Origin: Apoderus coryli
Taxonomy: Eukaryota; Arthropoda; Insecta; Coleoptera; Attelabidae
Reading direction: 5' to 3'
Length of the DNA: 64,000 bases
Assembly (NCBI GenBank): GCA_911728435.2
Contig: OU452198.1
Span: 39,833,902-39,897,901, forward strand
Shown: positions 24,432 through 39,100 of the stretch, piece after piece
How the letters are laid out: each line of letters begins with the position of its first letter
Position numbering within the stretch: the stretch's first letter is position 1
The notes under the pieces: model-generated
What the model was told of the DNA's origin: nothing
The model's input: the letters and a program-made list of their open reading frames with translations, nothing else
Databases searched by the model: none
Translations under genes and position numbers: made by a program

Positions 24432-25990
24432 TACATATATTACATATATGATATGGAGAGCTAAAAAAAGAAAACTAACTAGGTACTTTTTATTCATAAG
24501 AAAACAAATTGTATGATTATCTATTTGATTTTCATTTATAGAAAATATGTGTAAACTTAAAATACAGATATTTTTTAATTATATCCCTGTTGTTTTTTAT
24601 TTTTATTTTGACATTATTTTGCCTCCAACCTCCAGAAAATATAAAACATGCCAGTTTGTTGGAAGTCGACACAGACCCACTTAAACTAAACATTGCAGTG
24701 TTGCCTTTCTAACGTCACGGCTTGTAGTAGAGTAGGCTGTGTTAATATACAGCAAAAACTACAAATATTCCGAATACTTATACAAAGTTGCCCTTATTTC
24801 TTATAGGTATATAGGAGGAAATTGTGCCACGTTTTATTTTATAAAAGGAAGAGAATCAAAAAAGTAAACGACTCAAAATTTATTTGGGCATTCAAACAAT
24901 TAATCTTCTCATCCCTGACCGCCTTATAAATTTCGAGAATCTCCAAGATGTTTAGTTTAACCCCCTTTACACGAGTGTAGAATTTTGAGGTCGTATATCG
25001 ATATTAAAGTGATGTTCGCTGTTCAAAATGTGGTTCGAAAAGGACGATGTATTATTATGCAATGGTGTCATGGTGTATCAATTTTTTTGTTTTAGCAATT
25101 ATTTTGAGATGTTCAGAAACTCTACTAGAAAACTCTCTTCCAGTTTGACCTATTTATATAGCAGCAGTTGCAATTTTGTTCGGAACATGGGATTTTATAG
25201 ACACCCGACTTATCAGAAATGGGTAATTTATCCTTGGAATTGGATAAAAATCATAATTTATGCGTGGTTCTAAAAGTAATTTTAATATCGAAGTTCTCTT
25301 GTAGGTAGTTTTGAATTTATCGCACCTATGGTGAGTGATTCTTATATTTGCCCTGTTTAACTCGAAATATTTTTTATTTTTTACTTCTAATTAAGAACAG
25401 AGCGTTAATTTATTATATTGGATTAAACTTTAATAAAAATTGATAACTGCATAATTGAAACAAAGGTAATGAACGAATATTAATTTAGAAAAGGATTTTG
25501 AATAGATTTAATACATTAATTACATTACAATCAAAATTAAATTCATAAAGTTATGTTGTTATACATTTTTAGTGGTTGCTTAGCAACGAAACCAAAGTAT
25601 ACTATTTTATTAGAATTAACAATATTGAGATGCGCTAATAACTATGTGACGTCATACTCGAGAATACAATGTGTATAATAAAATTAATAAACAATAATAT
25701 AATGATTAGGATAATAAACAAACATAAAACTAGTTACTAAACATATGGAGGGAAAGGAGAAATACACTATAGGTTTAGTTTGGTCATCTGTGTTGGAGAG
25801 ATATTTTTTCAAGTGTTTAAAATAAATTTTATTTATGGAGTAATAATATATCCATATCATCAGGAGTTTGGTAGCACTTTCTGAAAGTTTTCTTCAAGTC
25901 TCTTCGTCAACATCGAACTTTTCGATTGGTGTTGAAAAATGTATAAAGGATTTTAACAATTAAAAGGATTTCATGTCCGTAAATATAATA
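24432..25990. other. No gene seen
   Basis: AT-rich spacer between the transposon and the next MITE. A short open frame at 25028-25273 has no recognisable features. Confidence 0.5.
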
Positions 25991-26391
25991 AATGAAAAAT
26001 AATTTAGTGGCAAAGCGGACTAAAATGCTGGTTTTACCTACACAATGAATTTTGTTTAATTTAGCAGGGCCCCAGTCTAATTCAATAGAACCAGACCGAG
26101 GCATGGTATAGGGTATGCAGTACTATGTGCATGTAGATGATACGTGTTTACATGTGTCTACTGTTGTGTATCCTATTGTGCTTAAATGTAGGCTGATATT
26201 TGTAGATGGGCAACGACTATGGTACTCTGACGAGCTCATAACAAGAGCGAAACGAATTCGTCATTATCTGTCGACCCATGCCTCGATCTGGTTCTATTGA
26301 ATTAGACTGGGGCACTGCTAAATTAAACAAAATTCCTTGTGTAGGTAAAACCAGCATTTTAGTCCGCTTTGCCACTAAATTATTTTTCATT
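25991..26391. mobile_element. MITE with 115-bp inverted repeats (copy 1 of 3)
   Basis: The arm 25991-26106 starts AATGAAAAATAATTTAGTGG; it is repeated inverted at 26276-26391 with about three differences. The interior of about 170 bp is non-coding. A 12-base string gattttaacaat stands at both 25949-25960 and 26392-26403, possibly a duplication at the insertion. Related sequence recurs at 51602-51806 and 57834-57872. Confidence 0.85.
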
Positions 26392-26414
26392 GATTTTAAC
26401 AATGTTATATAACA

Positions 26415-26580
26415 TCTGAATTATTTAGATTTCTTAGGTCACCTTTGTTTTTGAATATGGGTATAATTTTTGACTGTGTAATTTTAGCAGGGAAAACGCC
26501 TTCCCCGAAACTTCTGTTAATTATCAGACTTAGCGGTTCCGCTATCGAATCAGCGACGGCTATGACGATAATACCGGAGA
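26415..26580 (-). pseudogene. Short LINE reverse-transcriptase relic
   Basis: The minus strand reads IAEPLSLIINRSFGEGVFP followed by KIIPIFKNKGD, which corresponds to the RT segment IxEPLxxIxNxSFxxGVFPxxLKxAxVxPIFKKGD of jockey-type LINEs. Only about 55 residues remain. Confidence 0.65.
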
Positions 26581-26639
26581 TTTTGATACCAAGCTACTAC
26601 CATATTCTTTGGAGACTCATAGAAGACATTATTATAATA

Positions 26640-27123
26640 AATAAATAAATAAACAACTATTAATAACAGGTAATTCTATACTATTAAACTACATTTACTA
26701 CTTCACACGATTGAACAAACAAAAAAAGAGAACAATAAATATACAAAACCAGTTACCCAGTTCTTCTAATGCTCCACCCACTATTCATGTAAAGGCGTGG
26801 CTGAAAACTTCAAACCACATCACTGTTCGTCATGAAATTACAGGCTTTAGTTGAACTATTTGCCTCAATCTGTCAAGAACATTTCTATTTTAAACCTTGC
26901 TCTGCGCTTGCTTCGATGCAATTGCTTAAGTATTTATAGTTTGTTTTTTTTTTTTGTCTATTTTGTGTTATATTAATATATTTACCGTTTTAGTATATTC
27001 AACGCGTAATAGTGTTAAATTTTGGATTATTTGTGAAAATTAAACAGACTTTTTGATACAATTTATGCAGTGATTTTTGAATTTGTAACGGGTATAATTT
27101 AGAGTATAAAAGTGGCTACAGAA
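26640..27123 (+). promoter_or_regulatory. Putative upstream and 5' UTR region of paired
   Basis: Non-coding sequence directly before the first coding exon, with ccaccca and ggcgtgg blocks at 26770-26805. A TATAAAAG at 27105 lies only 19 bp before the ATG, too close to act as the TATA box of this start. The transcription start cannot be fixed by eye. Confidence 0.3.
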
Positions 27124-27187
27124 ATGACTGTAACGGGTAATTTTGGAATTATGCATAGACCGTGTTTTTCCGGATATCCATTCCAAG
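27124..27187 (+). CDS. prd: prd exon 1: N-terminal 21 residues
   Basis: ATG at 27124 in context acagaaATGa. Encodes [20 protein letters not shown] plus Gln and the first base of a Gly codon; donor gtaatg at 27188. Confidence 0.88.
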
Positions 27188-30100
27188 GTAATGATCAATT
27201 ATTTAAATTATGTAACGTATAATAACTTTTTTTTTATGGAAGAATAAAGTTGTCTTTTTGAAGAATACATTTTATCAAACAGAAATTTTTAATTTTCCTA
27301 TAAAGTGTTTTTTTTTAATTCCAATTATTTGAGATTTGAAAGAAAAGTCAATTAATTATGCGAGAAAATACAATAGGCCTAGTTACATTTACAAGACTCA
27401 ATTATTGAGTCTATCGACGCCAATTCAAAACAAAACTAAAAGTATCTACACGTGCCTCGGACACACATGTATAATTTATCTTTGTTTTTGTTTATCATGT
27501 TTTACGAAATGGTATTAAATTTGCGTAATATAATTAAGTTCTAACATTAGTAGATATATTAATTATAGTTAATTACTTAATTATGAAAATGTTATTTATT
27601 AAAATGAAATAGTATATGCATAAAAAAGTAAGACTACATCAATATCGCCTTTCCAATTGCGCTCTATTGGCATAGAATAATAACTATAGATAAGAAGGGT
27701 CAGTAGACGCTAAAAACGGCATCGACTCGTCGCAATCCCAGCCACATTCGGGCCCGCTACTGTATATGCTATATCTATATATACTATAAGATACTATACT
27801 TCGGCGAATTGCTTTTAAGACAGAGGTAACAAAGGTGCCGACACGAGGTGAAGTACCTGTATATAAACTGTGCTATTGGTTTATTAAGAGCGCTTGATCT
27901 ACATAGGCAAAAAATATTTCTTTTATATAGTTTTGAATACAAGTAAGTAGTATGCTACAAAAATAGTACCTACCTGTTTATAATATGCCATGGTCCCTTA
28001 GACCCATGTCCTTTTTTGCAAACATAATCCATTATAAACATGCAAAATAAACATAAACTTCAAAGTCTATATACAGTTTGGACAAACTTTTTTTGAAGAC
28101 AAATGGGCTTTTTACAGGTTTCGCAATGCAACACTTGTCTCATCTCTTCCTTTTCACCTGAGAAATAGTTTCTTGAGGTACTTCTTCAGCTGGAAAAATA
28201 GTGCCAATCATTTTCGCCATGGATTCGCGAAACTGGCGAGCAATGTTTTTGTTGCATATAAGGCTTCCTAGAAATAGGAGGGTTGCCTTTTATATTTCGG
28301 GATTAGAGAACAAAAATTATTCATCAAAAAACACCTTATTGTCTTTCAAAATATTCCTCATGAAGATCTATACACTTTTGCATGCGTTTGAACCAATTGT
28401 CGAAGCGCTTTTGCCACTCTGATTGAGGTATCTCCAAAACATGCATTCTGAATGCAGCAACCGCTTCTTCAGGTGTCGAAAAACGTTGACCGCTCAGTTT
28501 GTTTTTTACGTACGGGAATAAAATGTAGTCATTCGGTGCCAAGGCAGGACTATACGACGGATGACTCATCAAATCGATGTTTTGGGTACTCAAATATGCA
28601 GTTCTTTGAGCCGATGTGTGAGAGCTCGCCCGTCGTGGTGAAGAGTGATCCTTCTTCGACGGTTGGTTTTCCTGATTTCTTGGAAGATAACTGGCAAACA
28701 AATGGTTGTGTAGCACTCAGAATCGACTGTTCTGCGTTGTTCTAGTGGTACGGTTGCGACATGTCTAGTTTTTCCGAAAAAACAGGCGACCATTTGCTTG
28801 GAAGTGCTTCGTGCGCGAACAACTTTTGTTGGATTTGGCTCATCTTGAAACACCCATATAGTCGACTGCTGTTTACTTTCGGGCTTATACGCGTAAATCC
28901 ACGATGTCATAGACGTGTTTCGAAGCACCGCAATCGTTTTTTTTTGAGCATTTCTTTCGACCAATCGACACGAGCCTTTTTTGAGCGATAGACAAATTGT
29001 GTGGGATCCAACGCGAAGAAATATTTTTGACAGTCAAATGTTTATGGAATATTGAATATATGCTGGTCCCACTAATGCCTAAGGTTGTGTCAATCTCTTG
29101 ATAGGTCACATGACGATCTTGCAATATCAGTTCGCGCACAGCATCAATGGTTTTTGGAACAACAACTGATTTTGGACGACTTCACGAAATTCGTCTTGAA
29201 GTGAACTACGATCACGATTGAATTCACCATACCATCGATAAACACTATATACTATATAGCGCTCGTATGTCAAAACGTTCTGAGTAAGTATAACCTCAAA
29301 AACTTTACGATAGAGCTGTCCGTTGTCAGATTGCAACACCAGGGTTGCCAAATCCCGAAATATAAAAGGCAACCTTCGTATAATAAAGCGTCTGAAACAA
29401 CACTAAATTGAATACTCGGCAACCAAAAAATAACGAAGAAGCAGTGCTATACCTCATAAAATGATGCTGTATATATAATAAGAAAAGTGCACGCGATCCC
29501 TAGGACCCATGCACGGGTTAATTCCCCTGAATAGGAGAAGCACTTGTTGTAATTTTGGTTGTAGTTACTTAGTGACTTAAATGTAAATTTAGAAAGAAAT
29601 CATTTTGCATAGATAAAAGCTGTTCTATCCTATCGACAGGATAAGGGTATTTAAATTGATAGAAGGTAACGAAATATTAAAATTGCGACAAGTACTGTAT
29701 ATGATATTTCTTGAAATATCAGAGTCTGGTTAAAGTACGTCGTGACAACAAATCAGAAGATGTTTAGAAGTCGTTAACAATTTAGAATCCTCTAGCAGGA
29801 GCTCAGATTCAAGATACCTTTATTCCTTCAATCCGCTGGTTCTTTTGGCTAATTTTAAACGGTTATTACTCCAAACTTTTCACATATTTCCACTACAAAT
29901 TGTTGCTTAACAAAATATTCAGTCAAATTAGACTGTGGCGACGACGGAAAGTGTTATTTTGTATCGTTGGTACTCATGTTTGCTGGCCTTTAGTATCACA
30001 TCAAACATTAGATGCCCTCGCTCATCTCGCCTGCAGCGCAGATTTATTTTGCAAAGAATACACTTACTACCAGTGTGTGGGTGAGCGGTAGGTGATGAAT

Positions 30101-33100
30101 GATGAACAATACTTCAGATGCACAACATTTACATTTCGGCAAACACATGATCATATAAAAATTAATATCAATAAATTATTGATATCCTGTTAATTAACAT
30201 GAATGTCGCAAAATTAGGATAACACACTGATGTGACATGTGAGAGACTAAAAAACCTCAATTATTTCCAAGTGCTTCTCCAGATAGACTGTTTTAGGAAT
30301 ATATATAGTTTGCGTAAATCCGACAAATCATTCATCAGCCTTTCACATATAGAGCATTTTGTCTTGAAAAATAGTAATTTTTGGCTCCACTTAATTTCGA
30401 TAGATTTAGAAATTAATTTAATTATTTTAAATACGGCTTTTTTAACATAAATTTTGACGCCAGTTTCATTCCTAAATTAGACGATATCTCCTTTCTAATT
30501 ATTTAATTAATTTTTAATAAAATTAATTAAAGACAGTCATTTTATTAAAATTGAAAAGTAGTAATAAGGAACTGATTGATGAAAAATTTGCAATGAATAT
30601 CCAACAAGCAATATGTAGAAAGTTACTAAATTTTGAAAACGTGAATGAAAAATATTAAATTGCCCACTTCTTCCACAATCCCTCAACCTTGTAACTGCCA
30701 TTGTTTCGTTAACGTATCAATGTTTTTATCTTAGATACACTGTAGAGATCTAATTACTATAATTAATGCTTCCTTAAAACAAAGGCTATACCAAGGGTTT
30801 CTTTCCTTTAATATTCGCTATTTAAATCTCGACGCGCGTTTCGCTAACACTAATATCTTAAGGGGAGAATTTAAGGGTTCTGATAGAGTGTTTGAATATT
30901 TATTTAAAGTGGCAATAATAGAACCATATGCTCTAAATTTGAGCAAAAGTTCCAAAATTGTATAGGTACAAAGAAGATTTAGGGCACAATATTTTTATTC
31001 TAAAGATTTTTTTAGTTATCACAATATAAAACTTTCCCTTTAACATGTGATTCCAAATATTTTTAAAAAAATCATAAACTTTAAATAAAAAATATATTTT
31101 TTGCTGCCATAAAAATCACTGTTAATGTCTGCCGGACTACCTTTAAATTGATGTCCTCCCAGGTATACTCTAAGTACAGTAGGTATTTGTTATTTATATT
31201 CTATATACCTAGATACTTTGTTATAACTAAAATATATTTTTATTGCGTTATTATATGACCAATATATTATAAATTTTTTCTATTTCTGACCCACTTTCCC
31301 ATTCAACGCAGCGACCCATAAGCTTATTGACGTCTGACGGGTATTTCAAAATTGTAAATATTCAAAAAGTGTATGTTTTTCTCCTTTGAATTTGTTTTCT
31401 CTGATATGCTGCTTTAGAAGATTTTCAATAAGTTATTTCAACAATTTTAAAGTAATTTTCATAAACCCCTATGAATATGTCTTGAACCCGATTTCAGCAT
31501 TTATTTCTAGTCAAATAGATATTTAAAAAAAACGGTTGTGTCACCCCAAAACTTTCCCGAAGTAACATCTGGTAAAACATAAGACATATGTAATGGAGAC
31601 TTCAACAGGAGGTTAGACCGCGCCCTGTTGTTGGTTTGAGAAAATATTTTGAGTTTCTAAAAAGATGACAATCCATTTAGCAAACATTTTTAGAAAATCT
31701 AGAAGCACAGTAACTGAGCAATAATTTCCAATAAACTTAAATTGTTTATAAAATGTTATTCATCAAAAAAGTACTTTGTTAATTTCAAGCGAAACTTCAC
31801 AAGGATCAGTGAAATTTTGATAAACTATAGTCAATAAATGATTGTATAATATATTAAATGTTTTTAAACAAATGCACATTCATATAATATATAATGAATT
31901 AAGATTTGTGTCGTATTTATTACAGGCCAGGGTCGTGTTAACCAACTAGGAGGAGTTTTCATAAACGGTCGACCATTGCCAAATAATATACGATTGAAAA
32001 TTGTTGAAATGGCAGCCGCTGGGGTCCGACCCTGTGTTATTTCGAGGCGGTTACGTGTGTCACATGGTTGTGTCAGTAAAATATTGAACAGATATCAGGT
32101 ATGTAACTCAAATTTTATTCCACTACTGATAATTATTGTCCTTGTTATCGACTAAAAAGTAAAAATACATTAAGGTACTTATTTCTGCTTTGTACAGTGT
32201 TGTTCCCAGGTGCTTTTTGTATTAGATCTAGTACGTTTTGAGAGACTTAATACGCCGGAAGGATATTCTAGTAAAAAACGTACTAGATTCTAGTACGTTT
32301 TTAATCATATCAATATTATATCCCCTAACTCAAGGAATACGAAATATTCTGGCGAAATGGGTAATAGATACGAAGAAGAAGTGAAACTTTTACTGTCATC
32401 TCATCTAACCATCTTATTGGCTGCGTGCATCTGATTCAGCAAGAGGTCAAGAAAGAAAGAAAGGTCTCATTTTTTGACCTATAACAAACCATTATTAGAG
32501 CGTTGCTTTGTAAGAATTTGAATATTTATACAAACATATATTCCTTCTGAGATACAGGGTGTCAAAGTTTCAAGATTGATTTAACTATTTACTTAATTTT
32601 TTTTAATAATTTACAATTATTGACTAGTTAATCTTCTACTTCCTACTATGATCTTTGCATTTAAAAAATAATATAAAGTGTATTCTCTATGCTTTTAACT
32701 GATCCTAAATTTCAAAAGTCTCTATTTTGTATTACAAATAAATTTCCTTTCTCTCCAAATCAGCACAGTTCTCGAAAAACATACCAAAAAGTTTGTAAGT
32801 TAAACAGAAATTCTAAGTTATTATTTAATAGAAAGCAGAGGCGGCGAACAAAAAAGTTCTAGAGACTCAAATTCAGTACGAACCCCAAAAATGTACCACC
32901 CTGTAGGTTTTGAAAAATATCACCAGATTTTGAGTTTCTGATGTGTAAAAAATGTACTAAAAAGGTTCGCTATTTTTGTCGCAAGATTTGAATTTGCCGC
33001 CATTTATGCAGTAAAGTGTTGGCAAGCCTAAAAACAAAACAAATCGACAGTTTAGGGATAGTAAATAAATCCATGCAGAAAGATTATTAATGTATATTAG

Positions 33101-36100
33101 ATACCAAAGAGAGGCCAAAACAGAACCCTGAGCTACACCAGACCGACTCACTACAACCTATTGCCTACATAACAATACGTGCTTGAAATGCTTACTTAAA
33201 ACTTTATTTTATTTAAATGCCTTAATCAGATTACATTGCACATAGATTAATGTCGATCAGCTTCAATGAAAAATATGAATCTCGTTTTTATTTCAATTTG
33301 TAATATTTGTGCAAAACTTTTTCAGAGCTTTCCAAAGCATTCAAATTCATCGACATGGTTTTATTTTTGACATACGACCCCTAGAAAAAAGTCTAAATTG
33401 TTAAATCAAGTGACCCCTATATAGGATAGTTCCCACACAACGTTCGATGAAATTATGGGTTAAAAAGTCTCTTATTAATCTAGAACTATGTGCTGGTGCA
33501 CCTTCTTAATGAAATAGAACCTTTCCGGCTTAATGGACCCAAACCAGACACTGGTTTTGCAGCGTTTTATGTGAGAAACAATTACAAAATATTCTACGGC
33601 GATATGGATCATCGCAGGATACAAGTTTTGCACTATATTAGCTTTATATGGCTTAAATTTCATTATGGAAGGCTACACGTTTCAGCGACATGTCGAAATG
33701 GACAATCGATTCCGCGTCATTCTCAAGAACTTGACTTTCCCTTAGTGCTTCACTTTTTATAAAGATACTAGGTAGTAATAGAATATAGGTACTTACCGTA
33801 AAATACCGAGATTACTTTTGTGTTTTTCATTTTTATAAAAAAAATTATTTATAATTAATATTTTTTATTACACTTGTCACAGTTGTCATATGGATTATGG
33901 ATTGTCATATATCTCAGATTTTTGACATCGTTGTCAGATTTAGTTTAGGCGAGCATATAAATATGTAATATATTTATCGGGAAGAATATTTTCGTGAAAG
34001 TGAATTGAAAGTAAAGTTTTTGTGAAAGAAATTTGAAAATGAAGCTTGGATAATTTAAGTTTGTGGTTAAATAGGTATTTGAACTTGTTTTGAGTGTGTA
34101 AATATATTCCGAATTGATTAATTGAGTTTGCTATTACAACAATAACGATAGATCAAATAAAGTGTGGCAACGGCGCTTTTCGTAATTTTTCTTAGATGTT
34201 GTCAGATTTTGAATAAATTGAATTGAATGAAATATAATTAATATGGATTTTTTTCGACAAAGAAATTATTTTAGCAAAAATAAAATAAACTTGGGGAAAT
34301 TGAGTTTATGTTTAAATTAGCATATTCACGTGTTTCGGTTGTAAACAGATTTCGGATTAATTACGCTATTGCAGAAATAATAAGTACGAGGTGTAGGATA
34401 GAGATAATTTGAAAGACATTCTGGCAGCAAAGCATTGTAAGTTGGTATGTTGTTTAATCGAGTAGATTCCATAAGAATAACACACAAATCTGTTTTCTTT
34501 TCTACCGACTTTACTTTAATGAAAAATGTGACGATTTGGAAACTATTTTAAAAATGTTTCCCTTCAAATGAGCCTCACGAAAAGTATCCTTCCGAATATT
34601 CTCAATATTTAAGTGTATGTTAAAACACATGACATATTTTACAATTGGTTTTCTTCGGAGGAGATACGTACGAACTTTTACTCGTTTTCGTTGAAGATTA
34701 GAGTGAATAACGGCTCTCACAGTTTATACTAGTTAAAAATACTCAGGCTCATTTGTGATTTTTTTTTCAAAAACGCAGAAGCAGTGGCACTACGGCATAG
34801 GGCGATGGTACAGTGTAAAAATGTAAAAATACAATTTCTTTCGATGGATAAATTTAAACATCGTTGTAAAATCAAAAAAAACAGAGTTGAACAACAAATA
34901 ACGGATTTAGACATTGAATTTCCCATACCACCACTGAAATATTTCCGAAGTATTTTATAATTTAATTTTAATTTAGTGTAACAACTAATAAAAGCTCTCA
35001 TAAAACCAAATTATAAATATAAGCTTTTTTAGAGTTCAATTTACAATAAATCTGCATATGTAGCTATTACCAGAAATATTTTTATTGCCAATTTTTAATG
35101 GCATATTTTCTTGCTTACCACACACCTGTGCATGTGTTGTTTCTATTATAATAACGTAAATAACGGTGACCTATACATTATGCATTTTTACCGAGTCTTT
35201 ATGATTGTTTTACTCTATTTTATGGTATCGGTAATTGGAAATTTGTATTCGCGATATGGAATGTGAGTCATATATATCAGGAAAATTGATTCTGTTGTTG
35301 AAATTAGGATACGTTTTCCTATAACCAATCACTCGCCAGAGGCGGGTCTCAACTCGTCTTTCGACAAGATGTTCAAAATAGAGAATGCGACTACATAAAT
35401 AGGAGAATTCTGTCAATTTTCTTTCTACAAATTTCCTGTTTCAACAAAGGATTTAGTAGTATTAAACCTCGAGCGGTTTTCGGTAAGCAATGGAATCTCA
35501 GTTGATATTTCTTTCGCGTTAATAAAATATCTAATATTTATAATGATTAAAATTAAAACTCTAATCGCGTTAAATAAACTATAAAACTTAAGACACTACC
35601 CAACGGGGGGATTAGTGCTTCTAGGACCCGAAGTTTACTTCACCGAAGTTTGGAGAGAAGACCCCGTTTTTTCCTGTTGCGTAAAAATTTATAACCTTTG
35701 ATTTTCTCCACTCTTCCGAATATCGACCAATGCAATTGTCTATTCTTAGCGTCGGTCGTACCGTTTTTTGTTGAACTTGCAATTTGTCTATTAGGTACAA
35801 TACCAATGTTAGAGTCATGAACTTGTATAAACTTTGATGAACTTTTATAAATTATTAAATCAGCGTAAAATAGCTAGTTCGACCGGATGCAATATTTTTA
35901 TTACAATGTACAGGGTGTGACACAACGGACTTATTGAATGACCTAATCACACGGAAATACAATTTTGGACAATTTGGACGGGGTCCAAAGTACTTCCAAT
36001 GTATAGAGTTTTTGAGTACTTTTATCTGAGTATTATGGTCAGAATGTTACATTTTTAATGTGGATATCAGAATTTCATAAGCTCGGTAAAGAGTACAAAA

Positions 36101-39100
36101 AAGTTATCTTACGTTTGCATTATTAAACTTATTAAAATTTAACACCAAATGAACGAGAGAAACATTGGTCCTTCGAGAAAATTTGATCCACAAGTGAAAA
36201 TTGCATTTAAAACGAGTTTTTTTTGTAGAAAAGTTAAAGGATTTTTCGAAATTGACAATCCTTTGACAACAACAAAATAAAGTAAATACTGAGAAATTGT
36301 CCAACCGAAGAAGTTGAAAAAAATCTAAAAGTTTAGTCCAAAAAGTAATAGTACAGTTGGAAAGTGAGATTGAAAAGTTAAAATTAACTCAACAAAAGTA
36401 TCAAAGTCAACAAATCTTGAATTACAATCCAAAATTAATGAAATTGAACGTGGAAATTCAGGAAATATATCTCAGAATATTGAAGTAGTTAACACATAGA
36501 AAACTCGATGGATGATTGGAATTAAATAGAAATTCAATAAGCATAATATACAACAATATAAAAAATGGATTGTGTGCACATTTTCAAGAATTAATAAATA
36601 AAGTAAGCCAAACTCAACCTTCAAATGAGCTATTTAATAAACAAGTACCTACAAATTAATTAAAAAAATAGCGACATCGATTTCGTCTTCTTCCTCTAAT
36701 TCGTGATTTTTCTCAGTAAAACTTTTAGAAAAGCAGTTTTTGATAGTTATCAATCGCGTTAAATATTTTGTGAACAATTCTGTTGCGGTAATCATGTTTT
36801 GTTTTTTATAATACCCTGGTCCATAGGCTGCAATTTGGAGGTCATGTTTGGTGGGAAAAGGGTCAATTCAATATTCGTGAATTTTTTTGCAGGACCATTG
36901 TCTATATAAACATCATTTCTTTCGCTTTTGGCTTTTCATTTTCATGTCCAGTTCTTTAATCCATCTTTCAAAAACCTCAGAAGTCATCCATGGCTTTTTA
37001 TTATTGGCGTAATTTAACTCCAGAGATTTAACTACTTTTAAACAACGGGGATTTTTGTTTTTACCTATATGAATAGTAATTTCAGTTATTACTCGTTTTC
37101 GACTATTTGGATCATTAGTTTTCTTGATGATAGTTTCGCGAGATTTTACTATCAGAGGAAACACCGAATTTTGCAGCACCATCAATTTTTTTGAGGCCTT
37201 TAGCAACTTCCTCTAAAACTTTTTCTCTGCTAAACTTAAACACACACGTTGGACATATTGATTCTTAAACAAAAACCAACTGAACCTAAATAAGCGATTT
37301 ACTAGGCGTCGACTATAAAATAGCTTAGGAATCCCCCAGGTGACTCACATAAATCCATACCTGCTTTATTGCCTACCATTAGGCGTTATGAACGCGTTAA
37401 GAACATTTTCAAAAAAATGCGATATAAAAATGTAAATGGGAAACCCGAAAAGGTCGAGATCTGAATAAATTCATAAACGTTTATACATAAAAGTCCCGTG
37501 AAAATTTTATTATATACCTAGAGTGCTACTCTTGTAAAGATTCATAAAAATATTCTAGGTTTTGAAAAAATTGCACTGTAAAGAGTTTTTCACTATAAAC
37601 AGTGACGCCTGTAATTCATTACATCTAAAATCTAAAAGATTCTGTAGATAATGCATGTTATAAATAATAAAGTCTAAGTGTATATTACGTGGAAAAGAAA
37701 AATGAAGAATGTAAATAACCAAGTTATCCACTGTTTAGAAGTTAATTTAATTTTAATTAGAGAGTTGTATAGCTACTACACTAACAATCTCACATAAGTA
37801 ATTAATCATTAATGACAATTCACATTATTAAATCTCGGCGTTAAAGGCGTAATTAACTGAAAAAATCTTTAATCGGGTATGATTTTGCACTTTTTCAAAT
37901 GTAGAACATCGAGATAGAGTATTACGTTGATGGAAATAGATGTGTTCGAATAGTATTATAAGTACCTATATGTGGCGTTGTCTATTTTTTATTTTACTAG
38001 AATATAATATATTATTATTATTATTTTCCAATTTTGATCAGGCACTCAAGCATGATATGATTGACAAATTTAATAAGTCATTAGCGATTAATATAAGTAA
38101 CATATATACATTGATATAAATATATATAGATAATTACTTTGTGGATCTAATTTTGACCTCAAATACCGGGTTCCATTTGAAATAAACAAGTTATTTAGAA
38201 TTAAACTTTACGTTCATATAACTTATATTATTGGATACCCTGTATTTAGTATTGGGGTTTTTTTATATTTGGCGTAACAAGTGATGAGTGGGTACATTTA
38301 TCAGCCCAGACTGGCTTAAAAAGAACAAACAAATAGGTGTGAATTTTTTCATTCAAATTATGTCTAAATTTTTATGAAATTTAAAAAACTGTCAGGTTTA
38401 GGTGACATGTACTTTAATGAAAGTTAGGTTTATTTTGAACGGGGAATCTAAAAATAGATTCATATATAGGGCATTCCATTTGAAAAAACACAACTATGGT
38501 TCATTTCTTATATTTGAGACACCCTGTATAGAATATATGGTTTAATTTTCTAAGACCAAGAGCGCCACCAGAGAGGTGCAGCGGAGGGTGTTGCAGTCTC
38601 TATTTCCTTGCCCTTCCCTGACCCACAAGCCCTATTAAAATGGGATTACTAGACACCCTGTATATTTGTACCTATATATATAAATTCATCAATAATTAAC
38701 GAGAGATTTTTGTGGTAAAGAGTCATTAAATTTTATTTGCTAGTCCACCCGAGCGTATTCGCAATAATAAAGTGCCTTTTAACACCTATTAAGTATGTAC
38801 AATAAACATTATTTAGAGAAGAACCTTGCATTTCCAGGAAACTGGTTCAATTCGTCCCGGAGTCATTGGTGGTTCTAAACCACGGGTTGCAACTCCAGAA
38901 GTGGAAACACGCATCGAACACTATAAACGAGAAAACCCATCCATATTCAGTTGGGAGATTCGTGACAGACTAGTGAAAGAAGGTATGTGCGATCGAAGTA
39001 CTGCACCAAGTATATCAGCGATTTCACGACTCCTCAGAGGCAAAGGAGCTGCGGATTGTGATGACGGTAAGTTGTTTCTGTTTATATGTTCTGTGAATGC

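Noticed and set aside
24900..25280. ORF 25028-25273 as a gene
   Set aside because: 81 codons with no motif, no splice context and biased Phe/Tyr content typical of random AT-rich frames.
27105..27112. TATA box of paired (TATAAAAG)
   Set aside because: It lies only 19 bp before the initiator ATG, so a start site about 30 bp downstream would fall inside the coding exon.
34729..35001. Minus-strand ORF of 90 codons in prd intron 2
   Set aside because: No recognisable domain; probably a chance frame.
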